NCBI GenBank assembly: GCA_013396655.1
Contig: WBMV01006658.1
Span: forward strand, 54,673 to 118,672
Origin: Campylorhamphus procurvoides
Taxonomy: Eukaryota; Chordata; Aves; Passeriformes; Dendrocolaptidae
Length of the DNA: 64,000 nucleotides
Direction of reading: 5' to 3'
The notes beneath the pieces are model-generated. The model saw only the letters and a list, made by a program, of their open reading frames with translations, was not told the origin of the DNA and made no database searches. Positions within the stretch are counted from its first letter, which is position 1. Each line of letters begins with the position of its first letter. Shown in pieces: positions 1 to 20,712 of the stretch. The position numbers and the translations under genes are program-made.

Positions 1-187
1 TTGGAATAAACAATGGAGCACATTTGAGCCCTGTTGTGTGTTTATGATAGCAGGGGGCCTTTGTCTCATCTTTATATGTGGTTCATGCTTGTGCTATGGA
101 CTCCCATCCCAGGCAGCATCTATGTGTCCTTTCCTATGTGTCTCTGGAGCCTGCAATAACTTGTGTTCTCCTTTTCTTTTTCCATAG

Positions 188-3100
188 CCATCCTTGGCAT
201 GCACACCTTGATGAGTAACCAGCAGTACTATGAGGCACTGGGGAGCAGCACCATCGTGAACAAAGAAGGGCTGAACAGTAAGTGATGTAGAGTGTTAGCA
301 GCCTGCAGTATTTGACTTTGAAGCTGCTAGCAGAGGCAAAGTGTGAATTATTCTTAGGCTGCAGGTTAGAGCTGTGAATGTCAAAGCAGCCTGTGATTGC
401 TGGAGCCACCTCAGGTGCATCCTTGCCCTGTGAGAGCCAGTGCGGGGTCAGCCACTTCCCTGGTGCTGTCTGGGAACTAGCACAGCCCAGGAAACAGCCC
501 CATGGAAGCAGTGTGCCTTCCGCCACCCAGATTTGGACCTTGAAAGCACGTAGCAGCAGGCACTGGCTGCCCTGTGCTGGTTGGCCCCAGTGGAGGGGCC
601 TCTCATCTGATGTCTGTCAGGTCATGCTTCCACCTGCCGTGCCTTTTTCTCTCTGCTTCTGGAAGAGGAGAGACACACCCAAAGAACAGATACTATTGCT
701 AAGGGTTCTTTCAGTTTCACCTGTTGCTTTTCACTTGCAGGTGTGATCAAGCCCACACAGTACAAACCGGTTCCTGATGAGGAACCAAACTCAACAGACG
801 TGGAGGAAACTCTGAAGCGAATACAAAGCAATGATCCCGACCTTGAGGAAGTCAACCTTAATAATATTATGGTATTTACTCCTTTCTACCCTCCCCTCTT
901 AGTAACAGGCCCAAAGGTCTGATTCACAGAAGGCAGGGACCAAGTCTGTTTTGCTGCACAGAGCAGTACCATAGCACTGAGTGTAGCTGGACGAGAAACA
1001 CCAGTGCTTCCCATCTCCATTGTGGGCAACAGGGATTGTTGCCTGCTGTGGAAAAAAGGCAGGAGTTTGGTAGAAGGACTCCTCTAAGTGCCTGGAAGAA
1101 TGGAGCTGTGTCATGAGGGTAGTTTGGGGAGACCATCTCCAGGCTGTCTGGTTAAAAGCGTTCTAGGTTTCCTTGATGATTCAGTCAGGCATATTTGATG
1201 GAGGGGCAAAAAGGCTTCATAATCCCAACACCTGCCATGCAAATATGAAGAGTCTCCCTTCTTGCACGTGGCCCTATCCATCTCCTACCCATCCTTTCTG
1301 TGGGGCTCTTTTACTTCTTGTGGAAAGCAAATCAGGACATAGCACCATTTATGTTGTATTTGGGACACATACACATACTAAAAAATACAGTTTCCATTCC
1401 ATGGGGTCTGTTGAGTGATGATACAGCAAGAACATGGTTAACTGCATGTGCACATTAAAGACATTTTTACCATGCTACCTGCACCTTTCTGTAACAAAAT
1501 TATTTTTACTTTTATGTATCTGATTCTGGCTAGTGACCTTGTCCCTTGAGAACGCAATGGTGAGGATTTGGCAGACAGGCACTATTTTTGTATGTTGAAC
1601 TCATGACTTTGGGACACAGTTTGGAGAACTGAGGAGTGACAGTGGAGATTGTAAGATGCTGGACACTGTGTTATGGCTCTGCAGATGACTTTGAGTACAA
1701 GTAATTCCACATGGTGGGATCCAAATGGTGTCGCAAGAAGCCCATGGTGAGGATACCACTTATAATTTTAGGTGGAAATTTGTGCATCTGAAAAGGGTGT
1801 CTAAGGTGCTTGATAAGGGAAAAATACTTATTTTGAAGGAACTCAGAACAGGCAGCATGGACTTTTTTTTTTTCTGTGCTGAGACTTAGCATGACAAATC
1901 TTAGCTTGAGAGATGTTGCATAAAGCATTTAGAGGTGTCTGTGATTTGTTACTAGGAGATGGTTTCTGGCCTTTCTAGATCAGGCTTTGTAGATGGAAAT
2001 TTTCTGATCGTGATATGAATGTTACTCAGTGCTGTCAGTGTGCTAGAAAGTGCAGGAGCAGTGCTGTGTGGGCTCACAGATCCAGGTTACATATACATCC
2101 CCACCATCCCCGTGTTCCTATGTAGATTAGTCTCTGGGCAGTTAAATTAAACAGCAAAGACGTGGCTTCAAATCAAGGCAGTGAGCTCTTAGCAGAGTTC
2201 AAAAATAGGATGAAGACATTGCCATGCTCCCTAGACCATGCTGATTGTTGCAAGAGAACTTGTTAAAACATTTATCAACCCCTTCTTGCATTACTTCAGT
2301 GCATTTGGTGGTTTGACCTTGATAAGAAATTAGAAGTATATTTTAAATGTATTGCTTATTCCTTCATACAGATGACGGTCTAACACAGGTTTTCGGCATT
2401 TCTTTTCACAGAATATTCCCATACCAACCTTAAAAGCTTTTGCAGAAGCACTGAAAAACAACACATACGTGAAAAAGTTCAGTATAGTGGGGACACGGAG
2501 CAACGATCCTGTTGCTTTTGTAAGTACTGTGGGCTTGTCATGTTAGTGTTTTGACAGGAGCTGTTCTCAGGCAAGGTATTTTCAGCATCACTGACTGACT
2601 GCTTCTGCACTTTATGTCATGTTTGGCACATTTCACACCTCTGGCATTTGGTGCAGGTACTTCTGTTTCAGGAACACTAGTGAAAGTCAGCAACAGACAG
2701 GCATTGGTTCCTTCACTTCGTTTTTCAGCTACAGAGACTTCAAGGTGCAATCCTTTAATCCATTCATATTTGTCCTCAAGGATCTCCTGGAAAAGGAGCA
2801 TGAGACAAGAACTGACTTTCTCATGGCATTTTCTAAAATCAGTTTGTCTCTTTCTGGAACTTGCTTTCCATTGGTACCAAAGTGTGTGCTGCTTTGTGCA
2901 CACCCATTCCTCCCCTCACACACGTCTGCTCCAGCTCTCTTTCATATATTCCTGTGTGCAGACTGTGCAGCAGCTGGACTTGTATGTGTGGCCTCTGTAG
3001 GTGATAATGGGTCTTTCTGGTTGCTGTGAGTGAACCTAAATATTAGTGGGAATGCAGAGAGGTGTTGAGTGTTCTGCCTGATCCTCATGCCACCTTCCCA

Positions 3101-6100
3101 GCTGCATCTTTGCACACTCCTCCAGCACCATTGCAGCCAATTTTTGCCCTTATTCACCCAGGTCACTCCTCCCTACCTCCACTCACACACAAGCACACCA
3201 GTTTCCTGTTAGAAAAAGTGCTTTTTTGGGGGGCAAGTACTGCCCTCATTTCAGGCACTCTGGACTGGGGAGGAAGCCTGTGAAGGCAGCACTGGTGCTG
3301 AGTGCTCAAGGGGCATTGTGCAGGGCTAGAGGAGCTGTGGGGCCAAGCACTGTGTGTCCAGGTGAGCCCTGCCACTTAGGCATCACCTTCTGTTCCTTCT
3401 CCTTTGTGACATAGATGGATTTTGCCATGCAGTTTATATGAAATGAGATCACCTGATCAGGTCGAGGGGTTGGGAGTGTTCCAGTCCACTTCTGGTCTTA
3501 CCCACTGAGGGAAGTAAAACTCAGTATGGTTGTGCTGCCACTTGGGAGGACACCTTGTATGTGGAGAATCCTTTGTTGTTCAAGACAGATGCTCCTCTCT
3601 CTGCCTGCTGTAATGGGAAACATCTTAACCTAATGCAGTGCAGGAAGGAACCCAGTCAGAACAGAGGCAGGGCGATGCTGGCCAGCATCCTTGTCATCAC
3701 CATGCTGGCTTTAGAAGAGGGACAGATGAGGCCATCATAGGACATCTGCAGGTGGGAACTGTCACCTTTTGGAGTACCCCTAAGGATCTGTCCATATGAG
3801 GTTTTGTGTGGCCTCCAGCATGCTTATGTTCAGGAATCCCACTGCAGCAGAAAGACCCCCTTCACTCTGCAGAGGGCACTTCCATCTGGTGGCAGTGAAA
3901 CTGCTCAGCATACTGGACCCTCCTGGAATCCTCTGGAGGCAAGGGGAGCTGAACCTCTTTCTCTGGGATGCTCTAACCTCTGTTGCTCTGGGGTGCTCTA
4001 CCCCTGCCTGTCTCACTGCTGGTTCTTCCTGCCCACCTCTGTCTACAGGCCCTAGCAGAAATGCTGAAGGTCAATAACACACTGAAGAGCCTGAATGTGG
4101 AATCAAACTTCATTTCTGGGTCAGGGATTCTGGCTATTGTTGAGTCACTCCAGGGCAACACATCGCTGGTAGAGCTGCGCATCGACAACCAGGTAAAGTG
4201 TGCACAACTGAGATCTCTGCTCACATGTCCTGGCTGTGGGAAACTGGGTGGCTGCCCACGGTGGAGGCTGGCAGCTTTCAGCCCCTTGTTTCTGCTGCAG
4301 CTCCCGGGCAGTATCTGCTGCTATCCACAGTAATTAATAAAGGCTGCAGCAGTTCAAGCACCTTTCCATGCTCCTGGTGCTGCCCTGGGGAATAGTCGTG
4401 CACCTGTCCAATACCATGCCCTGCTCTGAGCTCTTGCAGGGGTTTAAATAAGTATTTAGTAAAACTGATTTTTTTCCTAGAATACAACAGAAAGAGAAGG
4501 AGATCTGTACAGGGTGCAGATGCTGTGGCAAGTTTAGCTCCCTGAGAAACCCAGAGGATGAAGCAGCTGACCTACAGGGATTTCAGGGACAGGTCACTTA
4601 GAGTTCAAAATGCTGCTTTCTCCAGATGTCTCTTAGCTGTTAATCTGTCCAAGAAATAAAGTCTTTGGGCAAAAGGACTTGTGGAAATGTCTGCTGGAGG
4701 AGTTGGAGCCACTTGGTTGTACAGAAACAGTTTTACCAACTCCAAGTCAGAAATGTCAAATGGACCAATGGGTTCAGAGGAGAGGGAAAAGGTGGAGATG
4801 ACAGATCTAAGTGCTCTCTCTGAATCACCCTCTGACCAACTTGATTTTCTGTTTTCTGTTTTCAAAAGAGCCAGCCCTTGGGCAACAAAGTGGAAATGGA
4901 AATCGCAAATATCTTGGAAAAAAACGCCTCCCTACTGAAATTTGGGTACCATTTCACTCAGCAAGGTCCCCGGCTTCGTGCCTCCAATGCCATGATGAAT
5001 AACAACGACCTAGGTGAGTTGTGCTGGCTGCAAGCCAGGAAGCATGGGAAGGTCCTATGGGCAATTTCTGGTGGAATTAGGGCAGAGCTCTCATGAAAGC
5101 TCTGGTAGATGTGTATGAATTAGAATCCCCCTCTTGAAGGGCCTGATAATGCTTTGCCCCTCCAGGAGGCAGACAGCCTTCACCAGTGGGTTCCTCAATG
5201 CAGCTGCTGTCCACCAGGCAATGGGTTGTGCTCCAGACTTTAAGACATTGGGCAGCTGAAACTCCAAGAAGAGGTAGTGTTTTTTGCAGCGATGGTGGGT
5301 ATTGTAGGGAAGGAGTGAGAGCTGCTGATGTGGTTCGGTACAGCTTGTGCTACAGCATAAGGCACATGGTTATGAGCTGCTGGCACTTGTGATTCCTGCC
5401 AACTGCTTGTCTTCCTCCAGCTTCATTCCCACTTGAACAAGCAGTAGAGTTGAACTTGGACAGCAGTAGAATTTGGCCCATCCCCTTCAGCAAGACAAAC
5501 TGGAATGTTTCTAGGGAGATGTGGAAAGCTACATGGCTTTGGGTTATCTTAATACTCTCAATGAAGTGATCAGAAATGCTTGTGAAACAAAATGTGGGCA
5601 AGTCTGCAAACTGCCATTTCAGCCAAAGCACATGGCAGAGGCTTTCCACTGCTTGGCTACAGGCTGCTGTGGAGGTCCGGAGATGAGGCCAGCAAAGCAG
5701 TACTGAACGCAGGTAACACACTCACCACACTGTTTTCAACAGCTGCCTTATCTGGACAGATCATAAATATGCGGTGTTTTAAAAACAAGAATAAATCAAT
5801 CTTGCTTCAGCCAGTACCATGCTCCTAGGAAGCACAGCCAAGCAGAGGTATGTGTCAGTTCCTCAGGGATCACACAAAATACTCAGTCTTATGCTTCACT
5901 GTGTATTTATTCTGCCTGTGGCTGCATTCATGGTCACTAGAGAGATGCACTGCAAAAGGCTTGCTATTTTCTGTCCTTTGGAACAGAGCAAGACTCTTGC
6001 TCTGCAGCACCTGGCATTCACAGTAACCAGCTGGAAGATTTAAACCTAGTATTTTAATTTTTCCTGCTGTTAAGGGGATGAATTGACAACTTGCCTTCCA

Positions 6101-7083
6101 TGTTAACAGTTGCACATTTTGCCTCTTTGACCGTTAAGATCTGCATTTTTTGTCTGATCTGGTTCTTGTTTGCAGCTCGTATTCATCGGTCTGGTGGTTT
6201 CTGGCAATAGCATCTCAGCTCTGCACCTGGACAATGCATAAGTACAGAAAAAAAATTTGTTTTTCTCCCTGTCAGCAATAGCTCTCTGCTTCTGCTCCAC
6301 TCCAGTACTCTTGCTTATCGTCAACTGATGCTACCAGAAAGTGGTTTTGGTCCTATTGCTTCTGTTCTCTAAGATGCTCTGTATGAGCCAACTATGAAGG
6401 CTTTTACATTCATTCTCATGGACTAACTTCTGCATCCTCTTTATACATTTTTGGGGTGGTTTTTTTTTTTTGCACACATTTCTTGGAAAGTCACAAGTAT
6501 AGCTGTCATAGGTGTGAATCAACTTTAAGACTAGAGATGAGACTGCTTTGACCACGTTAACCAGGATCAGAGGACTGGAGCCTACAGGCTTAGGACAAGA
6601 AATGAGATTTATTTTTTTTTTAATTTGAAAATGCAATTGAGAAAAACTAGCAAAGGAAAAACTGTGGCATCTGTCACCTGCTGTTTCTACATCAGTTAGG
6701 ATCAGATGATGCGTTGGCCAAAGTCCAGTTACAAAGACAAACTGTTTGAAATGTAATTGACTGTAGAAAAAGGGAGATAAGGCTGAAAGTAGCTTCTGAC
6801 CTTAAAATTTCATAGGGAGAAAAACCTCACCTTAGCTTCCTTGATTTTAAACTATGTAAGGCTGGGCCTGCTGCTTAAAGCAGGAATTCAGAAGCTGAGT
6901 ATCATTTCTTTCCTGGCAGAAAGTGCATCTCCCAGCTCCTTTCCACAGCAGCTAAGCGAAGCCTGCCATCCACATGTTCCCCTTGCTGTGACTCAGAATT
7001 CTCTCTCTTTTTTTTCAGTGAGGAAGAGAAGACTTGCAGAGTTGAATGGGCCTATTTTTCCCAAGTGCAGAACTGGAGTGTAG
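188..7083 (+). CDS. TMOD1: Tropomodulin-1, C-terminal part (6 coding exons)
   Basis: Coding exons, each with AG/GT borders and in frame when joined: 188-277, 741-871, 2412-2519, 4049-4192, 4869-5013, 7019-7083 (stop TAG 7081-7083). They give 226 residues, matching about residues 134-359 of the 359-aa vertebrate protein; the N-terminal exons lie left of the window. The product caps actin-filament pointed ends together with tropomyosin in muscle sarcomeres and the membrane skeleton. The part seen starts at the end of the second tropomyosin-binding region ([14 protein letters not shown]) and covers the actin-binding leucine-rich-repeat cap. LRR-like strands are visible ([29 protein letters not shown]), followed by the conserved [15 protein letters not shown] helix and the C-terminal tail [17 protein letters not shown]2-4 are the alternatives, but the wording fits TMOD1 best from memory. 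No broken frame or missing splice site is seen. Confidence 0.95.
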
Positions 7084-8032
7084 CTCCTGCGATGGAGGTT
7101 ATTCCCGGCCATCTGTGCTACACTGTGGAAATCTAAAGGCAACAAGTGCCTTGACAGAGTATTTGTGGTGCCTCAGTTCTGTTTTATGCACTAAGAGTTT
7201 AAATTAACTAGTGGCTATAGTTTTTCTGAAGATTTTATCAAGTAGGACTGTTGATGTTTTCTGTAGAGTTGGAAACTATTCAAGCCAATAACAACCTGTT
7301 GGTTTTATGCAATCTCATTTTAGAGTACATCCCAGTGTAAAAGTGACTTTAATTAACCTAGGACTTAATTTTCTATAAGCTTCCTGCACGGTGTTTCATA
7401 AAGTTAGGATGTGGTATGCATGAGTGAAAGATACAATTGTTTCACACAAATTATAGAAGTATTAAAAAAATACTTTATTTTTTTCAAGTTGATCTCAAGT
7501 AACTATAGAAGAGCAACAAGCTTAACAAGCACTTCTACCATCCGGAAACATGGCTAATTTCAAGAACTGTGAACTACAATATTTTACCGACATTTGCTGA
7601 ATCATTTAATTGGAGATGCTGTTTCAAATGCACCCCTGTGTTTCTTAGGAAAAAAAAAAATATTTCCACTCCTGGCATAAATGGAACTTAAGGCCACCGC
7701 TTATGAAACAGAGTTTCAAAAATTGAGTAGTTTACAATGAGTCAATATCCTTCTATGCATATCTGAAGAAAACAGCCACTTTTAGACACACTTTGCAAAT
7801 CCTAACCCCACAGAGATGGCCAAATTAATCAGCAAATAAGAGCCTTCTCTTGTAATTCCCACGCCCTTCAGTTTCCTTAAAGTTAAAAGTGTTTGTCCAG
7901 ATATTCACTGGAAACAAGTCAAATTCTCTCTTTGCTGTTTTTTCTACATGACCATGATCATGAATTAAATTCTGTTCTGCTAGGCATTGTTTCTTTTACT
8001 GCTTATATTCCTTATGTCCACATAAATGCAAG

Positions 8033-8038
8033 AATAAA
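8033..8038 (+). promoter_or_regulatory. Candidate TMOD1 polyadenylation signal (proximal)
   Basis: This AATAAA lies about 950 bases after the TMOD1 stop and is followed at once by a GT-rich stretch (TGTTGTG), as expected for a cleavage site. A second AATAAA lies at 8465-8470. Which one is used cannot be decided from the sequence. Confidence 0.4.
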
Positions 8039-8464
8039 TGTTGTGCCCTGGAAAAGCTATGAAGTGAAATTCTGCAACTCTGAACTTGTGCTGCATATGG
8101 TCTGACATCATCCAGCCTGGGAGGAATTCCCTGAGGCCCATGTGGCTCCCAGACATGCAGTGGACTGGACCCAGCACTATCACATCCAAGATTCCCACTG
8201 TTAAAGTGGGTGAGATTCTGCTTGCTAGGAAGAGACGCACTGCTGTACTGAAGCCTTAATCTTGGTTGGATGACACATCCTAGAAAATCTGCCTTTTAAT
8301 GTTAAGAGTGAAGTTTGTCAGCCTTTTACATGTATTCTGGCAAAAGTCCCACAAACTTCTTCAGAGCTTGTGCACAAACACCACTAACTACTTCGCTCTG
8401 ACCAGCAAAGCAGAGCAGCACTATTCAGCAACATGGGAAACACATTTGTTGCTCTTCAAATCCT

Positions 8465-8470
8465 AATAAA
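8465..8470 (+). promoter_or_regulatory. Candidate TMOD1 polyadenylation signal (distal)
   Basis: AATAAA is followed by the GT-rich stretch TGTGCCTGTAGTGT. It would give a 3' UTR of about 1.4 kb for TMOD1. Confidence 0.4.
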
Positions 8471-11400
8471 TGTGCCTGTAGTGTCATATAAAATGCTTCA
8501 CTATAACTTCTTTCCCTCGGTCTGCAAGTTCTGTATCAGAAAATGAAAATACTATGGAAGAAAAATACTTGAAAACGTATTAAAACGAAGAAAGCCACTT
8601 TCTTCCATGTATACTGCAAAGACTTCAAAATGGCCAACTAAATCACCAAATCAGAACCACAGAGTTTCAGCTGAGCAATCCACTCAAATTTGCATGGTAC
8701 AGGTTCAGCTCTTCCATGGGCTTCAGAAGAACATAAATGTATCTTATCCTGGAAAACCCTGATGGTGCAAAGGAACCCAGAGATGCAAGGAGATGCATCA
8801 GCAGAACAGGGAGCACTACCATGGACACTACTACAGCATCTTTTCCTACATGAAAAAGAAAACCCAGCCCTCAAAAAACAGAAAGAAAAGGGAAAAAAAA
8901 GAACTGTGTCCTGCATTTCACTGTAGCAGCATCCATGCAGCCCAAAGGTATATTAAGCTGGCAGGATCTTTCCAGGTTCCTCAGCTGATCCTCACAGAGC
9001 CACTCTGCTGCAAGATGCATCCGACAGCCAAGCACTGCAGCAGAGACAGGCAGTGCTGAGGCATCAGCCCTCTTGATGAAAGGCATTAAGCTGTGCTGCA
9101 AGGGGGATACAAAACGGCAGTATTTAGGAGCAAATGTATCACTGTTTGTTTCAGCAGCTCTTCAGGAAAAGGGCTGGGGGGAAAAGCCATCTGATGATTG
9201 CAGCATCTGGCAGTCAACAGCCAGTTCTCCTGAAAACTCTTCCCTCTCCTGGTGCTAATGTGCCTTCTCTCAGGCGTTACAACTGGATCCCACCACAAAG
9301 CATTTCACATGGCAAGTCCTTATTTATATTAACAAAACAACAAAACTAATCCAGGAAACAGGATAGAGAGAGCTGCTTTTTTGGCTAAGATGCAAGGAGG
9401 CTAATGATGTCTCTTAGCCCTCTCTCTGCAGCTGAGGAAACATGGCTTTATGGGCCCCCATCTGCACTTCTCAAACATTGCTCCTCCCTGCCCTTAGTGC
9501 AACAAGGACCAGAAGAGGCCTCATGGCCTCTCTCTGCCTTTGAGGTAGAATCTCCAGCTGCCAGGAACTCTCAGGAGAATTGTGCCTTGTAGCCAGGTCT
9601 ACTATATGGCAGATGAGCTAGGTTTCAGCATTTATCTTGTCAGAATTGAGCACCTGCAACGTAACAGGTGAAATGTATCTTTACAGTACTTAAAAAATTA
9701 TAATGGAAGCACTGAAAGGTTATTTATCCTCAGATGTTTCAAAAGTTTACATATAAAATATAGTTGTTGCCATTCTGTACTGGTAAGTGATATAGAAACA
9801 GCCTTACAAATTGATTACAGTGTTCCAGACCTGCTGATAGACTGAATTACAAAATTGTGTTCTTTTTAGCCTAACACCAGAAGAGCACACTGTGCAAGCT
9901 GGAGCACTCCCCATCAGTGCTCTGGACCAGATCGGCAGGCAGAGCTTGCATGCTTCTCCATGAATACTCCAGTCCTCAAAACCACACAGGTTAACCAGCC
10001 AGCAAAGACTGAGAGGAAGGCAAGATGCCAGGGAAATATTGGTACTGCTTAGACTTCTGCTGAAGGTCTCTGCTGGGAATTTTCCAATTTCTTCTTCAGT
10101 ATGGACTGTTCACAGATTTAGTATTAAATACTAACCCAGGAAGATTCCCAAAGGAAATATTCCTAAGATTAAGTTTTGCCTCGTAAATGGAATCATCATA
10201 AAACCCACTGATTTCACAGTAGCAATACTGGAAATAAGAAGAAATGCGTGCCATGGGTTTAATGGAACCAATGTCCATGTATTTAAGCTGCTAGTCAAGC
10301 CAACACTGAGACCTTGCTGAATTAGTAGCACCATGGAGAAAATTACAAGCTCTATGAAAATAACATAGCCCTAACTGTTATTAAGCAATTGCAGAAACCT
10401 ACGTAAACCATTTTCTGGTTTTTAAAAGCAGTTGCCAGTAAAAAATCCCCAATGACTAACTGCTGTTTAGTTCCCAGAATGACAGTACGTTTCAAAGTCA
10501 TTTTTCAGTCAAGACACATCTACACTATTAATAAATTCTTTCTGTACATTGTACAGTGTCAGGCACACAAAAGCAGCACGTGGGAAAGTATTTTGAGCTG
10601 ATCTGCTGGAAGTCCCTTCAAATTCAAAGACATTTCTCCACTAACAGGTGCTGGAAATTGCATAAACATCTTGCAGCTTTTAAGAAACTCAACCCATGTT
10701 TAAAAAGCACAAATGCTCCCCAGATCTTGACTTATTTAACTTGGATGAAAGATCTTGCATTCTCCTTATAGTTGTTGATGACATTTATGCACACATGTAT
10801 CATTTCCAGTGCCATAATGCTGGTATTTTCACAGTCTCTGTGCTCCCCTTTTTGTGTGCTTGTTTCAATGTGCTTCAAGCTCTCAGGGTTTTTTAGTGCA
10901 AGCAGAGCAGAGCCCTGGATATTTCACATACTAATAAGTTGAAGGAAACAACAGTTCTCAGGGAGACAGCATTGGAATGGGATTGTTTCTGCTGTTCATC
11001 CTACAGGTCACACAAGTATGGCTGGGCAGACTATCTCTGGGCCTTTGCTCCCTTTACAAGAGGGGTCCTTATGCTGTCTTCAGCCAGTTTTACACAAGAG
11101 TCAAGTCAGTGACTTCAGGTAACTACCCCTTGCTTCTCACTGGTATAAAGGAAAAGATGCAGTGAGGTGGCATGCACGTGGAAAGCATCTTTGGCTCTAA
11201 TGCAGTCATGTACCCACACCAAATCTGCTGTTTTCACACCCTACTATACAAGCTATTGGAGTAAATGCACGATCACTGGAGAGGTCTCCATGCAGGAAGA
11301 ATGAACTGTTCTCATGTCCCTTAAGTTTCTTTTGAATTGTGAACAGCTCTGTCACACTGCAGATACTCTGCTCCAAAATCCCCATGATAAAGGCCACACT

Positions 11401-11641
11401 ACAAGACTGTACCCAGGGAGAGAAATCCTGTAGTGCTGGTGACAGGTTGGGCACTCTGGTTAATTTACAGGCAAGTAATGGATGGTTTTCAGAGCATACG
11501 CTAAGTTTAAAGGCAGCATATGAACAAGACTTTCCAAGCCAACACATATTCATGATTTCCAAACCTAACTGACTAACAGGTAGGGATCTGGTTATAGAAG
11601 CCCTTCACATTACCATGTGTCAGATCAGCCAATGAAACAGC

Positions 11642-20563
<8,922 letters not shown>

Positions 20564-20564
20564 N
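20564..20564. other. Assembly gap (single N)
   Basis: One N joins open TSTD2 coding sequence (reading LFVQAREV on the minus strand) directly to NCBP1 upstream sequence. The real gap length is unknown. It must hold at least the TSTD2 N-terminus. Confidence 0.9.
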
Positions 20565-20712
20565 GGCCCTTCTTCCCCCGGCCCTCGGTTCCCTGGTCCT
20601 CCGCTTCCCGGCCCTCAGCCCGCCGACCCTTCGCCCCCCGGCCCTTCTTTCCCCGACCCCCAGCCCTCAGCTCCCCACCTACCTCGTCCTCCCGGCCCCC
20701 TCGCCCCCCGAC

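Larger units (their letters stand above)
7084..11641. other. TMOD1-TSTD2 tail-to-tail interval, no gene seen
   Basis: The 4.5 kb between the two stop codons holds no exon-like open frame on either strand. The left part (to about 8.5 kb) is probably TMOD1 3' UTR and the right part TSTD2 3' UTR. On the minus strand the possible TSTD2 poly(A) signals are an ATTAAA at 10258-10263 and an AATAAA at 7474-7479; the latter would make the two transcripts overlap. No recognisable transposon is seen. Confidence 0.5.

Noticed and set aside
4198..4540. AATAAA-like word and open frames after TMOD1 exon 4049-4192
   Set aside because: This is intronic; the next coding exon (4869-5013) joins in frame, so an early polyadenylated form is not supported.
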